Below are positions 27,436 to 36,577 of a stretch of DNA of 64,000 nucleotides, in pieces. Below the pieces are notes generated by a model. It was given only the letters and a program-made list of their open reading frames with translations, ran no database searches and was not told where the DNA came from. Numbering within the stretch: position 1 is the first letter of the stretch; each line of letters starts with the position of its first letter. Both the position numbers and the translations under genes were made by a program. The DNA is from Phycisphaerales bacterium. GTDB lineage: Bacteria > Planctomycetota > Phycisphaerae > Phycisphaerales > UBA1924. The DNA is taken from positions 62,001-126,000 of the forward strand of contig JAIEUA010000008.1 of the NCBI GenBank assembly GCA_019744815.1, given 5' to 3'.

Positions 27436-28251
27436 CTAAGTCATGGTGCTCGCGGGGATCAGTGCGGCGATCTCGTTGCGGGCATCGCGGAGCGCCTCGA
27501 ACTCCACGCCGTAAAGCGTTCGCAGCCGCTCGGCCGTCATCGTATCTCGCGTCGGCCCGGCCGCGAGCACCCGGCCGCCCTCGCCGAGCATGAGCACCTC
27601 GTCGCAGAACCGCAGCGCCAGCGACAGGTCGTGGAGCACGCAGACCACGCCGATGCCGCGGGCCGCGAGAGTGCGGATGGTGGCCAGGGTCCGCAGCGCA
27701 TGCCGCGGATCCATCGCGCTCACGGGCTCGTCGGCGAGCAAAAACTTGGGGGGCGTCACACGCTGTTGCCAAGCGTCCAACTGCACCAACGCTCGCGCCA
27801 ACGTCGCTCGTTGCTGCTGGCCGGCGCTCAGGGTTGAGAACGTCGCGTCCGCGCGATCGGTCAATTGCACCTCGGCGAGGGCTTGATCGACTGCAGAAGC
27901 AGAGCCCTCGGGGCCTGGAAGGCCCCGCCCCCGATGGGACGCGAACGAGCCGAGTTCCACCACTTCGCGGGTCGTGAACGCGAAGGCGACCTCCGAATGC
28001 TGCGGCACGTACACCAGCCGCCGAGCCCGCTCCGACGCCGTCAACCCGCTGAGCGCGTGTTCGTCCAGCGTCACGCTCCCGTGCGTCGGCACGCGCAGCC
28101 CCGCCAGCAGCCGCAGCAGCGTCGTCTTCCCTCCCGCATTGGGGCCGATGATCGCGGTCACACGCCCCGGCTCGAACGAGGCCGACACCTCGCGCAGCAC
28201 CTCGCGCCCGGGCGTGTACGAGAACGTGCAGTTGGCGGCGGCAAGCGGCAC
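27436..28251 (-). CDS. ABC transporter ATP-binding protein, siderophore/metal type
   Basis: 271 residues from GTG 28251, chosen because a longer frame to 28362 overlaps the upstream gene and its extra N-terminus is repetitive, low-complexity sequence. All ATPase motifs are present: Walker A GPNAGGKTT, Q-loop PQHSEVAFAFTTREVVELGSF, signature LSAGQQQRATLARALVQL, Walker B FLLADEP and H-loop LHDL. The type resembles FecE/HmuV-like iron or cobalamin importers. No permease or binding protein lies next to it, so partners must be encoded elsewhere. Confidence 0.75.
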   Translation of the reverse strand: MPLAAANCTFSYTPGREVLREVSASFEPGRVTAIIGPNAGGKTTLLRLLAGLRVPTHGSVTLDEHALSGLTASERARRLVYVPQHSEVAFAFTTREVVELGSFASHRGRGLPGPEGSASAVDQALAEVQLTDRADATFSTLSAGQQQRATLARALVQLDAWQQRVTPPKFLLADEPVSAMDPRHALRTLATIRTLAARGIGVVCVLHDLSLALRFCDEVLMLGEGGRVLAAGPTRDTMTAERLRTLYGVEFEALRDARNEIAALIPASTMT

Positions 28252-28325
28252 GGGCAAGAGTAGAAGAAGGAGTGCAGGGGAGCAGTGGGGGGCAGCGGAG
28301 AAGGGAGGCGAGGCCGCGGGGTCGC

Positions 28326-28823
28326 TCACCGGGCCGCGAACTCCCGCAGCAGCGTGCGCCACTCCGCGTAGCGGTACTCGATCTGCTCGCGGTCGTGCAG
28401 GTCACGGATCATCCGCATGACCCGCTCGGTCAGCTCGGTCTGCCACACCTCCGCGGAGCGGTCGCAGAAGAAGATGCGGCACGCCGCGGGCTTGAGCGTC
28501 TGAATCGAGCACAGGTTCGCGCTCTGGAACGGGCACCCGCCTCGCGCGACCGCGGCCTCCACATCCGAGATCGACAGCGCCCGAACCGACGCGTCACGCG
28601 TCGCGGGCAGCCCCGCCACACACGCCGCGGCCTCCAACCCCGTGGTGTACAGCCGATGCCCGAACGCCTCGAAGTTGCAGCAGCGTCCGCTCGCCCAGCA
28701 CGCGGGCCCACGGGCCTCGATCTGGTCGGCGATCAGTTGGTGGATCGCGGCCAGCGTGCCCGCCACCGACGGGCGGGCCGCGGCTTCGAGCCAGTGGGAG
28801 ACCAGTGTGTTCCCGGCGTTCAT
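28326..28823 (-). CDS. YkgJ-family cysteine cluster protein
   Basis: 165 residues from ATG 28823. The family's cysteine pattern is clear: CWASGRCCNFEAFG near residue 41, then FQSANLCSIQTLKPAACRIFFC. These proteins probably bind zinc or an iron-sulphur cluster; no reaction is known. The gene ends 74 nt before the preferred start of the ABC ATPase on the same strand, so the two may be expressed together. Confidence 0.75.
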   Translation of the reverse strand: MNAGNTLVSHWLEAAARPSVAGTLAAIHQLIADQIEARGPACWASGRCCNFEAFGHRLYTTGLEAAACVAGLPATRDASVRALSISDVEAAVARGGCPFQSANLCSIQTLKPAACRIFFCDRSAEVWQTELTERVMRMIRDLHDREQIEYRYAEWRTLLREFAAR

Positions 28824-28984
28824 CGAGTGGACGCTAGGCGGATGAGAATCATCGCGATGGTGCGGCGTCTTGGAACTTCGGGCTTGACGCCGCGAACATG
28901 GCCTGCGAGACTGGTCCTTCGTCGAGGCCGCCGCTTGCATCGCCGTCATGGCCGCCGAATCTTCGTGCGGGCAGGGGAATACAC

Positions 28985-30514
28985 ATGGTCTTCAGTGCGC
29001 CGAAGCTGCGTCGTCTCGCCATCATCAGCACGTTCGTCGTGTTGAGCGGCACTTCGTACGGGCTCCCGAATGAACCCGTCGCCCCGGGAATCCTCAAGTA
29101 CATCGCGCCCGCGCACGTCGACGGCCGCGAGGGCAGCCCCTGCGTCGTCAAGTCAGACATCCCGCCCATCCCCCGCGATCAGCAGTACACCATCCAGCGC
29201 ATCCCCGCCGACGTCTTCCGCCTCGACACCCGGACCGGCCAAGAGCTCGCGCCCTTCGAGGACCGCGGCGTCGCCAACAACCGGGTCAACATCGTCACCG
29301 TCGGCGACGGATACCTCTCGACCCAGCAAGCGACGTACAACACCCACGTCACCAACGCGATCAACCGGCTCTTTTCGTACGAACCGTTTCGAACCTATCA
29401 GAACTACTTCCAGGTCTTCCGTGTCAATGTGATCAGCACGGTGCAGGGCGTTTCCAACGACCCGACTCAGGGGATTGTCCGAAACACACCCCTGGGCATG
29501 AACTTCTGGTGCAGCGGCATCGAGCGGCTGCTGTGCGTGGACGTCAGCGCCTGCTACCAGTACGCCGCCAACGCGCCCCAGCCCTACGACCAGATCCTCG
29601 CGGTCGCCAACTCCACCAAGTACGGCGGGGCCGGCTACACCACCAACGAGGTCGGCACCTACGCCGGCGGGAACTCCTCGGCCGCTCTTGTCGCGATCCA
29701 CGAACTCGGTCACTCCTTCGGCAACCTCGCCGACGAGTACGACTACGGCGGAAACTCCACCTATGTAGGCTCCGAACCCGTCGAGCCCAACTCTTCCAAG
29801 CTCGCGAGCGCGGCCATGGCCGCCCAGCAGAAGAAGTGGTACCAGTGGCTCAACGTCAACACCGCCGGCTTCGACGGCCCGGTTTCCACCTACGAAGGCT
29901 CATCGTACTCGCAGTTCGGCGTCTACCGACCCAGCCCCGACTCGATGATGCGGGTGCTCGGCCCGAGCTTCAACCTGCCGTCCGCCGAGTCCATCATCCA
30001 GTCCATCTACCAGGTCGTCAAACCTATCGACGGCCCGCCCTCACCCAGCACCGCCACCGTTCTGAACCCCACATCGACAGCCGGCATCACACTGATGACG
30101 ACCGTCAACAACCCGCTCAGCGTGCAGTGGCTGCTGAACGGCACACCCATCCCCGGCGCCACCGCCACCTCGTTCAACGTCGCCTCGATCAACCTTCGAA
30201 AGGGCTCCAGCACACTGGGAGTCCGTGTCGTCGACAACACGTTCATGGTCAAGAACGCGTTGTTCCGCGCATCGAAGATGACCCAGACGCTCACCTGGCA
30301 GATGCCCGTCGCTCCCTGCCTCTCCGATTTCGACGGCGACCGGGCTGTGGACGACGCCGACTTCGTGACCTTCGCCCAGATGTACAACGTCCTGCTCTGC
30401 TCGGTGATCAGCCAGCAGCAGGAATGCACCGCCGATCTCAACAACGACGGCTTCGTGGACGACGCCGATTTCACGATCTTCGCGGCCGCGTACAGCACGC
30501 TGGCCTGCCCGTGA
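28985..30514 (+). CDS. secreted M64-type zinc peptidase with dockerin-like tail
   Basis: 509 residues from ATG 28985 (GCAGGGGA upstream), with signal peptide ending SGTSYG. The zinc motif is HELGHSFGNLADEYDYGG, the arrangement of M64 IgA-protease-like peptidases, preceded by VNIVTVGDGYLSTQQ typical for the fold. An Ig-like domain (about residues 350-420) follows, then two dockerin-like repeats with DDADFVTFAQMYN and DDADFTIFAAAYS, ending LACP. It is expected to be exported and displayed at the surface; the protein substrate is unknown. Confidence 0.85.
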   Translation: MVFSAPKLRRLAIISTFVVLSGTSYGLPNEPVAPGILKYIAPAHVDGREGSPCVVKSDIPPIPRDQQYTIQRIPADVFRLDTRTGQELAPFEDRGVANNRVNIVTVGDGYLSTQQATYNTHVTNAINRLFSYEPFRTYQNYFQVFRVNVISTVQGVSNDPTQGIVRNTPLGMNFWCSGIERLLCVDVSACYQYAANAPQPYDQILAVANSTKYGGAGYTTNEVGTYAGGNSSAALVAIHELGHSFGNLADEYDYGGNSTYVGSEPVEPNSSKLASAAMAAQQKKWYQWLNVNTAGFDGPVSTYEGSSYSQFGVYRPSPDSMMRVLGPSFNLPSAESIIQSIYQVVKPIDGPPSPSTATVLNPTSTAGITLMTTVNNPLSVQWLLNGTPIPGATATSFNVASINLRKGSSTLGVRVVDNTFMVKNALFRASKMTQTLTWQMPVAPCLSDFDGDRAVDDADFVTFAQMYNVLLCSVISQQQECTADLNNDGFVDDADFTIFAAAYSTLACP

Positions 30515-30539
30515 TGCGATTCTTCCGCCCGCCGCCAGA

Positions 30540-31874
30540 TCAGCGCCCCGCCGTGCTCCGCTCGCGGGCCAGCTCTTCCTGCAGTGCCGTCACGAAGTAG
30601 CGGTACTGCTCGATCGAGTTCGAGGCCTGAGCGCTGATGCGTGTCAGGCGCTGGGCCGTTCCCGGCACCGACCAGACCGGCACCTGGATCTGCCAGTGAT
30701 CCAGCAGCCGCTCCTGGAGCGGGTCGGCGTAGCGACGGTGCGAGGGCCTCTGCGAGGGCAGCCCGCCGCCGATCGCGCCGGGGATGAAGATCGACGCGAT
30801 CGAGCCGATGAGTTCCTCGGGCGCCACGGCGGGAATCCCCATCGCCTCAACGATGAGCCGCCGAGCCTGCAGCACGAGCTCTCGATTGTGCCGCATGAGC
30901 TTGAGGAAGCCGGGGAAGTTGGTCACGAGGTGCGGCGCCGGTCGAGCGCTGGCGGAGCCGGGCTCGTTCGCGGTCAGGGACGCGCCGATCGCTTCCATCG
31001 TGCAGATCGCTTCGGGGATCGCCAAGAGCCCCGACGGATCGCTGGTGCCGATGAAATCAAACTCGGTCAGGAACTGCGCCCGCCCGGCCTTGGGCGCTTC
31101 GGCGTTGTTGCTGAGGATCAGGGGACGGAAGTTCTCTTGCAGTTCTTTCCGCACGAAGAGGAACGCCGAGCCCTTGGGCGAGCAGATCCACTTGTGACAG
31201 TTCGCGGTGTAGTAGTCGCAGCCCAGCGCCCGCAGTGAGAGGGAGTCGAGCATGCCCGGGGCGTGGGCTCCGTCGACGACGGTCCGGATGTTGCGCGCAC
31301 GCAGCGGGGGCACGATCCTGTGCAGCGGGAGCACCAAACCGCTCGGGCTGGTCACGTGGCTGATCAGGCAGACCCGGGTCTTGTCCGTGACCCGCGAAAG
31401 GATCGCGTCCGCGATCAGCCGCTCCGCCTCCTCACCGCTGCAGCCCGCGGGCAAGGGCCAGGGGAGCGTGGCAGAGACCACCGACGCGCCGCAGCGCCCC
31501 GCGATCCGCCGAGCGTTGTTGAGGCACGCGGGGTACTCGTGGTTGTTGACCAGCACCTCGTCGCCGGCGTGCAGCCCGCAGTTCTCGAGCGCGGTCGCGA
31601 CGCCGACGGTGGCGTTGGTGATCAACGCCAGCTCGTCCCAGTCGCAGTCCACGAACGCCGCCACGCCGCGCCGGGTCTCGTCCAACAGCCCGTGCAGCTC
31701 CTCGACAAAGAAACGCACCGGCTCGGCCTCGAGTCGAGCCCGGATCGAATCCTGCGCAGCCAGCACCCGCCGCGGCGTCCCGCCGAACGAACCATGGTTC
31801 AGGAACACGTACCCCGGGTCGATCGACCAGTGCGACGCCAGCGACGACGGAGAAGGCTTGGCGGAAAGCGGCAT
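30540..31874 (-). CDS. class V aminotransferase-fold PLP protein (isopenicillin N epimerase-like)
   Basis: 444 residues. The start LNHGSFGGTPRRVL is the family opening of CefD-like enzymes. The PLP lysine is in NCHKWICSPKGSAFLF. Other elements: TVVDGAHAPGMLDSL, FDFIGTSDPSGLLAIP, and VWSVPGTAQRLTRISAQASNS at the end. Related enzymes act as epimerases or cysteine desulphurases; the substrate is not evident. A structured repeat lies between it and yidC. Confidence 0.8.
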   Translation of the reverse strand: MPLSAKPSPSSLASHWSIDPGYVFLNHGSFGGTPRRVLAAQDSIRARLEAEPVRFFVEELHGLLDETRRGVAAFVDCDWDELALITNATVGVATALENCGLHAGDEVLVNNHEYPACLNNARRIAGRCGASVVSATLPWPLPAGCSGEEAERLIADAILSRVTDKTRVCLISHVTSPSGLVLPLHRIVPPLRARNIRTVVDGAHAPGMLDSLSLRALGCDYYTANCHKWICSPKGSAFLFVRKELQENFRPLILSNNAEAPKAGRAQFLTEFDFIGTSDPSGLLAIPEAICTMEAIGASLTANEPGSASARPAPHLVTNFPGFLKLMRHNRELVLQARRLIVEAMGIPAVAPEELIGSIASIFIPGAIGGGLPSQRPSHRRYADPLQERLLDHWQIQVPVWSVPGTAQRLTRISAQASNSIEQYRYFVTALQEELARERSTAGR

Positions 31875-31916
31875 GCCCGATTGTTGATGGAACGATCAGC
31901 CAACGCGCAACGCCGA

Positions 31917-32055
31917 CCGGGTGCCACTGCCCGGCGCTTCGCCGGGCAGTGCCGAGGCGCCGAATCAGACCCTTGCCGTCGAACCCCGCTCGGAGGGCTC
32001 CCTCGCGACCCACGCACTCGCACCGCCGAGTGAAGCGCTCGGCGGTGGCACCCGG
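31917..32055. repeat. composite GGTGCC...GGCACC hairpin element, copy 2
   Basis: Outer ends CCGGGTGCCAC (31917-31927) and GTGGCACCCGG (32045-32055) are a perfect inverted pair. Inside are hairpin 1, CACTGCCCGGC (31925-31935) / GCCGGGCAGTG (31941-31951) with loop GCTTC, and hairpin 2, CACCGCCGAG (32021-32030) / CTCGGCGGTG (32038-32047). It ends one base before the yidC stop codon. Same plan as 21301-21407, different stem sequences. Confidence 0.85.
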
Positions 32056-32056
32056 G

Positions 32057-34330
32057 TCAGCGTCCCTTGCGGGCCTTCGCCTCGGCCGCCTTGCGCTGGG
32101 CCTCGGCCAGCTCCTGCATCCGGCCCAGGAAGCCCGGGCCGCTCTTGCCCTTGGCCGCCTTGATCTTGTCGAGGTTCAACAGATCGTGCTTGTCGATGTG
32201 CTTGCGGATCCGCTTGTGCTCGAGGATGCCCAGCGTGCTGTTCGCCAAGAAGTAGATGGTCAGCCCGGCCGGCGCGTTGTACATGAACAGCGGGACCATG
32301 ATCACGCTCATCCACTTGATCATCTTCTGCTGCGATTCCTGCTCGGGCGTCATCGTGGTCGTCTGCGGCGTCAGGTACGTCTGGTGCACGTGCAGCACGC
32401 CCGCGAAGATCAGCGGGAGGATGTTGATGCCGTGGATCGGACCCAGCAGGCTGCTCAGGAGCGGGATGTGAATCCCCTCGGGCTTGGTCGTGAGCTGGTA
32501 CAGCGTGTCGGGCACCGACAGATCCGCCAGGAAGGTCGGATGGCCCAGCCACTGGAACAGGCCGTAGAACCCGGCCTGATGGCGCAGCTCGGCGGCAAAG
32601 AAGAGCGTCGCGTACAGCGCGATCCAGATCGGCATCTGTAGGAACATGGGGATGCACCCCAGCATGCCCAGCGGGTTGATGCCCTCTTCACGCCAGAGCT
32701 TGGCGGTCTCCTGCTGCAGGAGCTTGGGGTCGTGCCCGTACTTCTCCTTCAGCTTCGCCTGCTTCGGGGCCATGCCCTGCATCTGCTTGCCGAAGCGCTG
32801 CATGCGGACCTGGGACCACTTGGTGATCGGGTGCAGGCAGGTGCGGACGATCACCACGAGCAGCACGATGGCCAACGCCCAGTCGTAGGTGATGGAATTG
32901 TGCAGCGTGACCAGCAGCCAGAGCAGCCCGCTGGTCAGGAAATCGAACGTGCAAAAGGCGCACGGCCCGCCCATGGTGTAGACGACCAGCCCGTCGAGCG
33001 ACAGCGCCTTGCCCGACGCGTCGGCCCGCATCTCGGTGCGGATCAGGGCGCCCGCGTACAGGTCCATCGAAAGATCGAGCGCGGTGCCCGGGGCGACCGC
33101 ATACGTCGGGCTGGTGGTCCGCAGCGCCATCACGTCGTCGCGCTGCCCGTTGGCGAGCGTCGGACGCAGCAAGACCAAGCGATCAACGTTCTCGATGGAC
33201 GAGAACTTGCGTCCCGCGATGCTGGTGTCCGCGTGGGGGCCGTGCAGCGCCACCCCGAAGTACCGGTTCGTCAGACCGATCCAGGAAAGCGAGTACGCAC
33301 GCTCCTGGCTGGTGGGATTGGGCCAGTGTGTCAGCTCCGCGTCGTACCCCTTGGGTCCGAACGTCCCCAGCGCGTGCGCGTGATCGATCACAAAGTCGTG
33401 GCTCTGGACAAAGCTCTGCGTCGTGTCGTACGCCGGCGCCAGCAGGTAGCCGAACCGCAGCCGCCGCTTCTCGCCGATGTACGTGGCGGCGTCCTTGGGC
33501 AGGTCCACCGGTCCCATCTGGTACCAGCGGATGTTGACGCCCTGGCCGCCGACGTTCTCGATCTTCTGCGTCAGCGACAACTGGCGGGTGCCCTTGGCGA
33601 TGGAGTACTCGCGGGTGATCCGAAGCGCCGTCGCGCCGCTCGCATCCCCGATCTCGGCCAGGAACGTAAAGGGCCCGGTGCGCTTCCACAGCGACCCCGC
33701 GGCGTCGACGCTCAAGTTGATGAACTTCCCGTTCACCTCCACCCCGATCGCCGCCAGCGGCGCGACCACCGCGACCAGGTCGCGTCCGTCCGCCGTCTTC
33801 AGCGAGCGGCCGTCCGGGCCGTACTGCGGCGTCTGATGCTCCCGCTGCACGACCACCGGGGTGGTCCTCTGGATCGTCTCGAATCGATCCGCGATCGACA
33901 GCTCGCTCAACCCCGCGCCCACGCTCGAGAACGACGCCAGCAGGTGTGTGTCGCTCAGCGTGCCCGCGCCGCTCGCGGCGTCCGACGGCCAGACCTTGGC
34001 GTTCCAGCCGCTGGTGTCGATCGTGGAGGTGGCTCCGCCGGTCGCAACCACGGGGATCGCGGGCGCGGCGTTGCTGGGGTTCGGCGAGGCCGCAACGCTC
34101 TCACCCGCCGGTGCCGCAGCGGCCGGAGTCACCCCGGCCACCGGCTGGGCCGGTGCTGGGGCCTGCTTCGGAGCGCCCGCCTGCTTCTGGGAATCCGCCA
34201 GCTTCTGGGCCTCCGCCTGCTTCTGGGTCTGCTGGCTCGAGAGCAGGAACGCAAACCCGCCTCCCACGATCACCAGGATCGCGGCGACGACAGCGAGCGG
34301 ACGGAGGTACTTGTTCTCTTGCTTTGGCAT
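32057..34330 (-). CDS. yidC: membrane protein insertase YidC
   Basis: 757 residues from the ATG at 34330 (MPKQENKYLRPLAVVAA), which fits the YidC N-terminus better than the longer reading. Order: N-terminal helix, Ala/Pro/Gln-rich linker, a large periplasmic P1 domain (about residues 110-460), then the conserved 60KD_IMP core with five helices (FLTSGLLWLLVTLHNSI, GMLGCIPMFLQMPIWIALYAT, STLGILEHKRIRKHI near the end). YidC inserts and folds membrane proteins with or without Sec. The C-terminus is K/R-rich, which could bind ribosomes. Confidence 0.9.
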   Translation of the reverse strand: MPKQENKYLRPLAVVAAILVIVGGGFAFLLSSQQTQKQAEAQKLADSQKQAGAPKQAPAPAQPVAGVTPAAAAPAGESVAASPNPSNAAPAIPVVATGGATSTIDTSGWNAKVWPSDAASGAGTLSDTHLLASFSSVGAGLSELSIADRFETIQRTTPVVVQREHQTPQYGPDGRSLKTADGRDLVAVVAPLAAIGVEVNGKFINLSVDAAGSLWKRTGPFTFLAEIGDASGATALRITREYSIAKGTRQLSLTQKIENVGGQGVNIRWYQMGPVDLPKDAATYIGEKRRLRFGYLLAPAYDTTQSFVQSHDFVIDHAHALGTFGPKGYDAELTHWPNPTSQERAYSLSWIGLTNRYFGVALHGPHADTSIAGRKFSSIENVDRLVLLRPTLANGQRDDVMALRTTSPTYAVAPGTALDLSMDLYAGALIRTEMRADASGKALSLDGLVVYTMGGPCAFCTFDFLTSGLLWLLVTLHNSITYDWALAIVLLVVIVRTCLHPITKWSQVRMQRFGKQMQGMAPKQAKLKEKYGHDPKLLQQETAKLWREEGINPLGMLGCIPMFLQMPIWIALYATLFFAAELRHQAGFYGLFQWLGHPTFLADLSVPDTLYQLTTKPEGIHIPLLSSLLGPIHGINILPLIFAGVLHVHQTYLTPQTTTMTPEQESQQKMIKWMSVIMVPLFMYNAPAGLTIYFLANSTLGILEHKRIRKHIDKHDLLNLDKIKAAKGKSGPGFLGRMQELAEAQRKAAEAKARKGR

Positions 34331-34645
34331 GATGAATAGGGCGAGCACGCGAAGAGACGGAGGGAGCGGCGCGGAGAAGACCGGTTGAACTCAAGGGGCT
34401 CCACGCCCTCCAAGGAACGATGCAGCGAACAGAGCGGGGGCATCAACACAGCCCGCGAAACAATACGAGCAGCGATCAGCGCCGCGGACAAAACAGGCCC
34501 CCGAAGTGTCCACTCCCGCCCCAAGCATCTTCGAGCCGTCGGAGCCCTTCGGGTGGAAGCTCTCGACACCCGCCGCGAGACTCCGCAACCTCCGCCTCTC
34601 CGCGTTCTCTTTGGGAACCACGGCGAGCCGGTTGATTGCGACGCC
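34331..34645. other. intergenic region, no gene seen
   Basis: 315 bp between yidC and the metallophosphoesterase, both on the minus strand. It contains the stretch CAACCTCCGCCTCTCCGCG near 34588 that recurs in the gap before rimO (40902), but no gene, tRNA or clear hairpin. Confidence 0.5.
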
Positions 34646-35425
34646 TCACCGACCCTCGAACAGGCGGTCGCCCAGCCACGCGGGCAACTGGGGGATCTGC
34701 TTGATCTTGGTCGCCGTGGGCGTCGGGTCGTACTCGACGCGCACGAACTGGGCGTACTCGGGGTACAGGATCACGTAGCTCGCTCGCGGGTCCTGATCCC
34801 GCGGCTGGCCCACGCTGCCGACGTTGATGATCGCCTTCTCGCCCTGACGGAACTGGTAGCGGTGCTCGGGTCCCAGCTCATCAGGCGGGTAGAAGTCGGG
34901 CTCGCCGGTGAAGACGCCGGGGACGTGTGTGTGGCCGCAGATCGCGACGGTGGTCACGCGATCGAAGATGGCTTCCATCTTGTCGGGAGCGTTGTTCACG
35001 TCGTCGGGGAAGATGTACTCGTTGATCGGGCGGCGGGGCGAGCCGTGGATCGCCAGCAGCGGGAAGGTCATATCCGGCTGCTGCTCGACGATGCGGACCT
35101 TCAGCCGACCCAGGAAGTCGTAGCGATCGGCCCGCTGCTTGGCGTCCGATTCCTTGTCGAACTGATCGCGGGTCCAGAACGCGGCGGATTCCGCGCCGGC
35201 GTTGAAGTTGGTCGGCTCGTACAGCACCGCGAAATCGTGATTCCCCATCAGCGACCACGCGCAGTGCTTGCGGACTAGGTCGACGCACTCGAGCGGATCC
35301 GGGCCGTAGCCCACGACATCGCCGAGACAGATGATGCGATCGATCTTGCGTCGGTTGATGTCCTCCAGCACCCGCTTGAAGGCCTCGGCGTTGGCGTGGA
35401 TGTCGCTGATAACCGCGGTGGGCAC
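34646..35425 (-). CDS. metallophosphoesterase
   Basis: 259 residues from GTG 35425 (GAGGTC upstream). The calcineurin-like metal motifs are all present and in order: ISDIHAN, GDVVGYGPDPLEC, GNHDFA, and CGHTHVPG. Such enzymes split phosphoesters; this member resembles the ApaH/YfcE-like group by its short length and GDVVGYGPD block. The substrate is not shown by the sequence. Ends before yidC on the same strand, with a 315-bp gap. Confidence 0.85.
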   Translation of the reverse strand: MPTAVISDIHANAEAFKRVLEDINRRKIDRIICLGDVVGYGPDPLECVDLVRKHCAWSLMGNHDFAVLYEPTNFNAGAESAAFWTRDQFDKESDAKQRADRYDFLGRLKVRIVEQQPDMTFPLLAIHGSPRRPINEYIFPDDVNNAPDKMEAIFDRVTTVAICGHTHVPGVFTGEPDFYPPDELGPEHRYQFRQGEKAIINVGSVGQPRDQDPRASYVILYPEYAQFVRVEYDPTPTATKIKQIPQLPAWLGDRLFEGR

Positions 35426-35867
35426 TGGGAAAGACCTCGATTCACGCCGGGTGCAGCGGCAATGGGGGGCCAAGAGAAGGGACCGGCACACTGTCAAACC
35501 GGCAGGAACAGCCGACGGGGGGCAGGGAACTCACTCCCGCGGGCAAACGAACCGGAGCACAGGGGCCATGCTAGGCGATTTCGGCAAGGGGCGACCGAAA
35601 CCAGAATCCGCAAGCCCAAACGGTTCCCTGAGCGGAAGTTGCGCATCGAAAGAACGGCCGACGACCCGTTTTCTTCCCTCCCAAGCTCGCGGCATCGCCG
35701 TTGCACCACAGAAACCCCGTCGGCCCGAATACCTCCAAAGCACCAAGTACTCGGCCCGTTTCGCCGATGCAAGGATGCCAGGAAGGATGTCCGGAATCGG
35801 GAGGGGTCCGTGGGGACCTTCGGAGTCTCGGGGCACGCCGCCTCGAGACAGCAACAGGAAAGAGACC
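35426..35867. other. clpP leader/intergenic region, no gene seen
   Basis: 442 bp between divergent metallophosphoesterase and clpP genes. It should hold both promoters. No family-like open frame, RNA gene or long palindrome was recognised. Confidence 0.5.
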
Positions 35868-36473
35868 ATGCCCGCAGCCAGCGTGTCGTACCAGCGGACC
35901 CGAGAGATGACGATCGACGAGCTCTTGCTCGAGAACCGGGTCGTCTTCCTGATCGGTGAGATCAACCACGCCAGCGCCGCTCGCGTGATGATGCAGATGC
36001 TCTACCTCGAGAACCAAAAGCGAGGCGCGGACATCAACTTCTACATCAACTCCCCCGGCGGCGCCGTCGACGACACGCTCGCCATCTACGACACCATGCG
36101 GTTCCTCAGCAGCCCCGTCAGCACCTACTGCCTGGGCCGTGCCTACTCCGGCGGCTCGGTGCTGCTGACCGCGGGCGTCAAGGGCAAGCGCTTCATCCTG
36201 CCCCACGCCAAGGTCATGATCCACCAGCCCTACGGCGGGGTCACCGGCCAGGCCGAGGACATCCGCATCCAGGCCGAGCAGATCATCAAGATGAAGACCG
36301 AGCTCAACCGCATCATCGCCGACCACTGCGGCAAGTCGCCCGAACAGGTCAAGGCCGACAGCGAGCGCGACAAGTACTTCAGCGCCGAAGAGGCCGTCGC
36401 CTACGGCCTGGTCGACGAGGTGCTCCGCACCCCGCCCAAGGACGCGGTGGGTGTGATCCCCGGAGTGCGGTAG
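35868..36473 (+). CDS. clpP: ATP-dependent Clp protease proteolytic subunit, copy 1
   Basis: 201 residues from ATG 35868 (AGGAAAGAG upstream). Catalytic triad: Ser in [14 protein letters not shown] (the usual ASMGS is altered to AYSGGS but the Ser is in place), His in VMIHQPYGG, Asp in [12 protein letters not shown]. It forms the ClpP barrel that degrades proteins unfolded by ClpX, ClpA or ClpC. A second clpP follows after 104 bp, and a ClpS adaptor gene is nearby. The non-canonical residues around the serine suggest a role as a partner subunit, as in two-ClpP systems. Confidence 0.9.
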   Translation: MPAASVSYQRTREMTIDELLLENRVVFLIGEINHASAARVMMQMLYLENQKRGADINFYINSPGGAVDDTLAIYDTMRFLSSPVSTYCLGRAYSGGSVLLTAGVKGKRFILPHAKVMIHQPYGGVTGQAEDIRIQAEQIIKMKTELNRIIADHCGKSPEQVKADSERDKYFSAEEAVAYGLVDEVLRTPPKDAVGVIPGVR

Positions 36474-36494
36474 AAAAGGGCCAACGCGCCACAC

Positions 36495-36555
36495 GGCCAA
36501 AGGGCCAAAGAGGAATCAGTCGCTCGACAACCCCGGCATACTTGGCCCTTTGGCC
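36495..36555. repeat. inverted repeat between the clpP genes
   Basis: GGCCAAAGGGCCAA (36495-36508) and TTGGCCCTTTGGCC (36542-36555) are exact inverted copies of 14 bp with a 33-bp spacer. A hairpin in a joint clpP1-clpP2 mRNA could adjust relative expression of the two subunits. Confidence 0.75.
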
Positions 36556-36577
36556 ATCTGCCATTTGGAACTCTGCA

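Noticed and set aside
28252..28362. N-terminal extension of the ABC ATPase
   Set aside because: It overlaps the YkgJ-like gene, is low-complexity (LLLLLL, Ala/Pro), and contains a repeated GCAGGGGAGCAG word found in other gaps; start moved to 28251.
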